Under the pieces are notes generated by a model, which was given only the letters and a program-made list of their open reading frames with translations, made no database searches and was not told where the DNA came from. Shown piece by piece: positions 60,693-64,000 of a stretch of DNA of 64,000 nucleotides. The position numbers and the translations under genes were made by a program. The DNA lies in assembly GCF_014360585.1 (NCBI RefSeq), contig NZ_JACIXG010000010.1, forward strand, positions 1 to 64,000, in the 5' to 3' direction. The stretch is from Nocardioides sp. GTDB taxonomy: Bacteria; Actinomycetota; Actinomycetes; Propionibacteriales; Nocardioidaceae. How positions within the stretch are numbered: the first letter of the stretch is position 1; each line of letters starts with the position of its first letter.

Positions 60693-61280
60693 GTGGGTTT
60701 CTGGGATGTCATCACGGGTCGTACGCGACCGAAGCAGGCCAACCTCGACGCACTGTTCGCGGTGCCGACGGCCGCACTCACCATGCAGACCTCGCTCGGG
60801 CTGGTCCCGACCGGGGACGGGGCGGTCTGCTACCGCGCCGCCGCAGGGGCAGGGTTCGCCGGCACGCAGGACGACGTCGTCGAGCTGCTCGGTGCCTCCG
60901 AGGCTGCGCCGAAGGTGTCCACGAGCGTCGACGAGTTCGGCTTCACCTGGCTCAGCGTCGACCACGAGCCCTTGGACCCGGCCAATCCCGACATCACCGG
61001 CCTGGTCACCGATCTCCACGCGGTCAACACCACGTTGGAGATGAACGGCTTCGGGCCGGGGCTGCTGTGCTCGCTGATCGGCTTCGAGGGCGCGGACGGC
61101 CGCAGCGTGGGCCTCATCTACCTCTACAAGCAGGGCACCTTCTACCCCTTCGTCCCGACCGGTCCGCAGCAGCGCGACAACCTGCTCGAGATCAACGTCC
61201 GCACCGCGATCGAAGGCGATCTTCCGGTCGAGAAGGACCTCTCTCGCTGGCTCGCGGTCTGGGGCGCGCCCGGCCTCTGA
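60693..61280 (+). CDS. pspAB: PspA-associated protein PspAB
   Basis: PspAB family protein of 195 residues, typical fourth gene of this operon type. The opening GFWDVITGRTRPKQANLDALFA and VPTAALTMQTSLGL are family blocks; VSVDHEP-like and GLIYLYKQGTFYPFVP segments follow, ending in LARWLAVWGAP-like residues. It has no membrane segment. GTG 60693 follows htpX by 17 bases. Function unknown; coupled to PspA genomically. Confidence 0.88.
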   Translation: MGFWDVITGRTRPKQANLDALFAVPTAALTMQTSLGLVPTGDGAVCYRAAAGAGFAGTQDDVVELLGASEAAPKVSTSVDEFGFTWLSVDHEPLDPANPDITGLVTDLHAVNTTLEMNGFGPGLLCSLIGFEGADGRSVGLIYLYKQGTFYPFVPTGPQQRDNLLEINVRTAIEGDLPVEKDLSRWLAVWGAPGL

Positions 61281-61323
61281 GCGCGACCTGATCCGGCCTG
61301 ATCCGGCCGGCGCTGGGCAGATC

Positions 61324-61366
61324 GTTGCTGACTCCTTCGACACGCCTCAGCGGCTTCACAAGCAAC
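61324..61366. repeat. degenerate GTCTCGACA-type palindrome
   Basis: Inverted arms GTTGCT (61324-61329) and AGCAAC (61361-61366) enclose CTTCGACACGCCTCAGCGGC, which matches the repeat units near 13.57 and 42.49 kb (TCGACACGCCTC). It lies between pspAB and the following response regulator gene. Confidence 0.5.
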
Positions 61367-61394
61367 ACACAGCAAACAGCCGCATGATGGAGTC

Positions 61395-62120
61395 ATGACT
61401 GCTGGAGCACAGGACCTGACCCGTCCCGACGGGTCGCCGCTGCGGGTGCTCGTCGTCGACGACGAGGTGAACATCGCCGAGCTGATCGCGATGGCGCTGC
61501 GGTTCGAGGGCTGGGAGGTCACCATGGCCCACTCCGGCTCCAAGGCGGTCAGCGCCGCGAAGGAGACCTCGCCCGACGCGATCGTGCTCGACTGGATGCT
61601 GCCCGACTTCGACGGGCTCGAGGTCCTGCGTCGCGTACGCAGCACCCGCCCGGTCGTACCCGTCCTGTTCCTCACCGCCAAGGACGCGGTCGAGGACCGG
61701 GTCGCCGGGCTGACCGCGGGCGGTGACGACTACGTGACCAAGCCGTTCTCTCTCGAAGAGCTCGTCGCGCGGCTGCGCGGCCTGATGCGCCGGGCCGGGG
61801 CGACCCGGGTCGAGGAGCACTCGGTGCTCCGCGTCGGCGACCTCACGATGGACGAGGACTCCCGGGAGGTGCACCGCGCGGGGGAGGAGGTCACGCTCAC
61901 CGCGACCGAGTTCGAGCTGCTCCGCTACCTGATGCGCAACCCGCGCCGGGTGCTCTCGAAGGCACAGATCCTCGACCGCGTCTGGTCCTACGACTTCGGT
62001 GGTCAGGCCAACGTCGTCGAGCTCTACATCTCCTACCTGCGCAAGAAGATCGATGCCGGCCGCAAGCCGATGATCCACACGATGCGCGGCGCGGGCTACG
62101 TGCTGAAGGCGACTGAGTGA
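61395..62120 (+). CDS. OmpR/PhoP-type response regulator
   Basis: DNA-binding response regulator of 241 residues. The receiver has RVLVVDDEVNIAELIAMALR, phospho-acceptor D66 in AIVLDWMLPDFDGLE and K116 in YVTKPFSLEELVAR. The OmpR winged helix contains VTLTATEFELLRYLMRNPRRVLSKAQILDRVW and ends in TMRGAGYVLK. It is close to PhoP/TcrX-type regulators of actinobacteria. Its stop overlaps the kinase start by four bases. Confidence 0.95.
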   Translation: MTAGAQDLTRPDGSPLRVLVVDDEVNIAELIAMALRFEGWEVTMAHSGSKAVSAAKETSPDAIVLDWMLPDFDGLEVLRRVRSTRPVVPVLFLTAKDAVEDRVAGLTAGGDDYVTKPFSLEELVARLRGLMRRAGATRVEEHSVLRVGDLTMDEDSREVHRAGEEVTLTATEFELLRYLMRNPRRVLSKAQILDRVWSYDFGGQANVVELYISYLRKKIDAGRKPMIHTMRGAGYVLKATE

Positions 62121-63559
62121 ACGAGCGCCAGCGCGTGACCAGCCGGCTGAGGCGACTCCTCGCGCCGCTCACCTCACGGCTGGTCATCACCGCGGTCTCC
62201 CTGGTGCTGGTCGTCTCGCTGCTGATCGCCACCGTCGCCACCATCGCGTTGCGCGAGACCCTGCTGGACCGCCTCGACCGAGACGTACGCGACATGGCTC
62301 GGGGTGTGGCCGGGACGAGCCCGGGGGTTCGGTTCAACCTGGCCCCGAACTCGGTCTTTGCGGAGTTCCCCGAGAACGGTCGGGCCAGAGGCACGCTCGG
62401 CGACTTCGACCCGGACGAGGTGGAGACGCTCACCACGGCCGATCTCGGTGCGCTGCGGGAGGTGCGCGTCGACGCTCGTGCGCACGACGTCGAGCTGCCC
62501 GATCACGGCACCTACCGGGTGATCGCCCAGGCCGTCTTCAACACGAGCACCGGCCAGACGGTGGTCGTCGTCACCGGCCACTCCACAGGTGAGGTCGAGA
62601 AGACCATCGGGAGCCTGATCTTCTGGGAGGCCCTGCTGACCCTGCTCGGCGTCCTGGCCGCCGCAGGTGTGGGCTATGTCGTCGTACGCCGCCAGCTCAG
62701 CCCGTTGCGGGAGGTCGCCGCCACCGCGCATGCTGTCGCCGGCCTCCCGATGTCCTCCGGCGAGGTCTCGGTGACCGAACGGGTCCCCGAGCGGCTCACC
62801 GACGAGGACACCGAGGTCGGCCAGGTCGGTGCCGCGCTCAACTCGCTGCTCGACCACGTCGAGATCTCCCTGGCCGAGCGTCACCGCAGCGAGCAGCAGG
62901 TACGCCAGTTCGTCGCGGACGCCTCCCACGAGCTGCGTACGCCGCTGACCACCATCCGTGGCTACACCGAGCTGGCCCAGCAGCGGCCCGAAGCGGTCCC
63001 GATGGCGCTCGGCAAGGTGGAGGAGGAGTCGCTGCGGATGACCACGCTGGTAGAGGATCTGCTCCTGCTCGCCCGCCTCGACCAGGGCCGCCCGCTCGCC
63101 CGCGAGTCGGTCGACCTGACCCGGCTGCTCCTCGAAGCCATCGACGACGCCCGGGTCGTCGCCCCGTCGCACACCTGGCGGCTCGAGCTGCCGGCCGACA
63201 CCGACGCCGACTCCGATGCCGCCGAGGTGATCGTCACCGGCGACGACCAGCGACTCCACCAGGTGATCAGCAACCTGCTCACCAACGAGCGCCGGCACAC
63301 GCCAGCCGGCACCACGGTCACCGTCCGCGTACGGCCTGACGGTTTCGACGTCCACGACGACGGGCCGGGCTTCCCGCCGGACCTCGTCCCACGCGCCTTC
63401 GAGCGCTTCACCCGGGCCGACGAGGCCCGTCAGCGCGACGGCGGTGCCGGCCTCGGGCTGGCCCTGGTCCACGCCATCGTCACCGCCCACGGCGGCGCAG
63501 TGAAGCTGACCAGCGTCCCCGGCGACACCACGATCGCCGTACGCCTCCCCGCCGGCTGA
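62117..63559 (+). CDS. sensor histidine kinase partner
   Basis: Membrane histidine kinase of 480 residues. TM1 is at about 21-43, an extracytoplasmic sensor at about 44-165, TM2 at about 167-190, with HAMP to about 250. The H-box RQFVADASHELRTPLTTIRG has H271. The N box is ISNLLTNERRHTPAG, with Glu-Arg where Ala is usual; G1 is VHDDGPGFPPDL, and G2 is GGAGLGLALVHAIV. It is similar to PhoR/TcrY-type kinases. It is coupled to the response regulator (four-base overlap). Confidence 0.93.
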   Translation: MNERQRVTSRLRRLLAPLTSRLVITAVSLVLVVSLLIATVATIALRETLLDRLDRDVRDMARGVAGTSPGVRFNLAPNSVFAEFPENGRARGTLGDFDPDEVETLTTADLGALREVRVDARAHDVELPDHGTYRVIAQAVFNTSTGQTVVVVTGHSTGEVEKTIGSLIFWEALLTLLGVLAAAGVGYVVVRRQLSPLREVAATAHAVAGLPMSSGEVSVTERVPERLTDEDTEVGQVGAALNSLLDHVEISLAERHRSEQQVRQFVADASHELRTPLTTIRGYTELAQQRPEAVPMALGKVEEESLRMTTLVEDLLLLARLDQGRPLARESVDLTRLLLEAIDDARVVAPSHTWRLELPADTDADSDAAEVIVTGDDQRLHQVISNLLTNERRHTPAGTTVTVRVRPDGFDVHDDGPGFPPDLVPRAFERFTRADEARQRDGGAGLGLALVHAIVTAHGGAVKLTSVPGDTTIAVRLPAG

Positions 63560-63588
63560 CCTCAGCAGTGACGCCTCGGCAGGGGCTG

Positions 63589-64000
63589 TCAGTCGTCCTG
63601 GGCCGTGCCTGTTGAGCTCAGCCCCGGGAGGTCGAGCATGCGCTGGAGGGCGAGCTTGGCGTAGTGCGCGGTGTCGGCGTCGACCTCGATGCGGTTGACG
63701 ACCTGGCCGTCGACGAGGGACTCCAGGGCCCAGACGAGGTGGGGCAGGTCGATGCGGTTCATCGTCGAGCAGTAGCAGACGGTGCGGTCGAGGAAGGCGA
63801 TCCGCTTGTCGGGGTGGGCGGCGGCGAGCCGCTTGACCAGGTTGAGCTCGGTGCCGATCGCCCAGGCTGACCCAGCGGGAGCTGCCTCGATGGTCGAGAT
63901 GATGAACTCGGTCGAGCCCACCAGGTCGGCCTTGAGGACGACCTCGTGCTTGCACTCGGGGTGGACCAGGATCTGCACGCCCGGGATCTCGGCCCGCAGC
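63589..64000 (-). CDS. nadA: quinolinate synthase NadA, 3' part
   Basis: 4Fe-4S enzyme condensing iminoaspartate and dihydroxyacetone phosphate to quinolinate for NAD synthesis. The visible C-terminal 136 residues (the frame stays open to the window end) contain PGVQILVHPECKHEVVLKAD with the cluster Cys, GSTEFIISTIEAAP, the second cluster Cys in DRTVCYCSTMNRI and LPHLVWALESL. The N-terminal half lies beyond base 64000. There is no operon partner in view. Confidence 0.94.
   Translation of the reverse strand, partial: LRAEIPGVQILVHPECKHEVVLKADLVGSTEFIISTIEAAPAGSAWAIGTELNLVKRLAAAHPDKRIAFLDRTVCYCSTMNRIDLPHLVWALESLVDGQVVNRIEVDADTAHYAKLALQRMLDLPGLSSTGTAQDD

Noticed and set aside
1..64000. Prophage, integrative element or biosynthetic gene cluster
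   Set aside because: No integrase, phage structural gene, relaxase, tRNA attachment site, or NRPS/PKS/terpene core enzyme is visible.

Overview
The window reads as chromosomal DNA from a high-GC actinobacterium, most likely Nocardioidaceae (Nocardioides or a close relative). This rests on the very high GC, many GTG/TTG starts, DUF222/13E12-type HNH and DUF3043 genes, and the actinobacterial order dxr-rseP-ispG / proS / rimP-nusA-ylxR-infB-rbfA-truB-ribF-rpsO-pnp-M16 protease-dapB. The assignment is inference from gene content. I found no tRNA, rRNA, CRISPR array, integrase or recognisable transposase.

Layout. 0-8 kb: the end of a DUF559-like gene, a membrane protein, rlmN, a mannosyltransferase-like GT, a LOG protein, an SDR with a divergent TetR regulator, and a RIO1-like kinase. 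8-17.5 kb: a probable polyamine (putrescine) catabolic locus with an AsnC-type regulator, two DadA/PuuB-like FAD oxidoreductases, a class III aminotransferase and an aminobutyraldehyde-type dehydrogenase. It is split by a DUF222-HNH gene, a repeat-rich segment and two small divergent genes. 17.6-19.7 kb: an OafA-like acyltransferase with SGNH domain. 19.9-23.7 kb: dxr-rseP-ispG (MEP isoprenoid pathway plus site-2 protease).

23.9-28.3 kb: an apparent accessory insertion between ispG and the DUF4081-GNAT gene that is often its neighbour. It holds two tiny coupled membrane genes, divergent from an HTH-NACHT/STAND NTPase that overlaps an SDR gene and is followed by a LacD-like TIM-barrel protein. 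This is the best candidate for an undescribed system. 29-36.6 kb: an exported propeller-like protein, proS, a succinyl-CoA:acetate CoA-transferase, a structured intergenic region, two DUF4439 genes, rimP and nusA. 36.6-42.4 kb: an alpha/beta hydrolase placed between nusA and ylxR, then infB, a strong terminator, rbfA and truB. 42.5-54.2 kb: a secreted penicillin/lactone-acylase-like enzyme, ribF, membrane proteins, rpsO, pnp, M16 protease, a methyltransferase and dapB.

54.2-64 kb: a response regulator-kinase-GerMN lipoprotein operon resembling a reduced mtrAB-lpqB, a STAS protein with an unknown partner, DUF3043, the envelope-stress set pspA-pspAA-htpX-pspAB, an OmpR-type two-component pair, and the 3' part of nadA.

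Functionally, the core is translation and RNA metabolism (proS, rimP, nusA, infB, rbfA, truB, rpsO, pnp) with isoprenoid, riboflavin, lysine and NAD biosynthesis. Many intergenic gaps, especially between convergent genes, carry large inverted repeats. Several share sequence families, such as GTCTCGACA-type repeats at 13.4, 42.4 and 61.3 kb.
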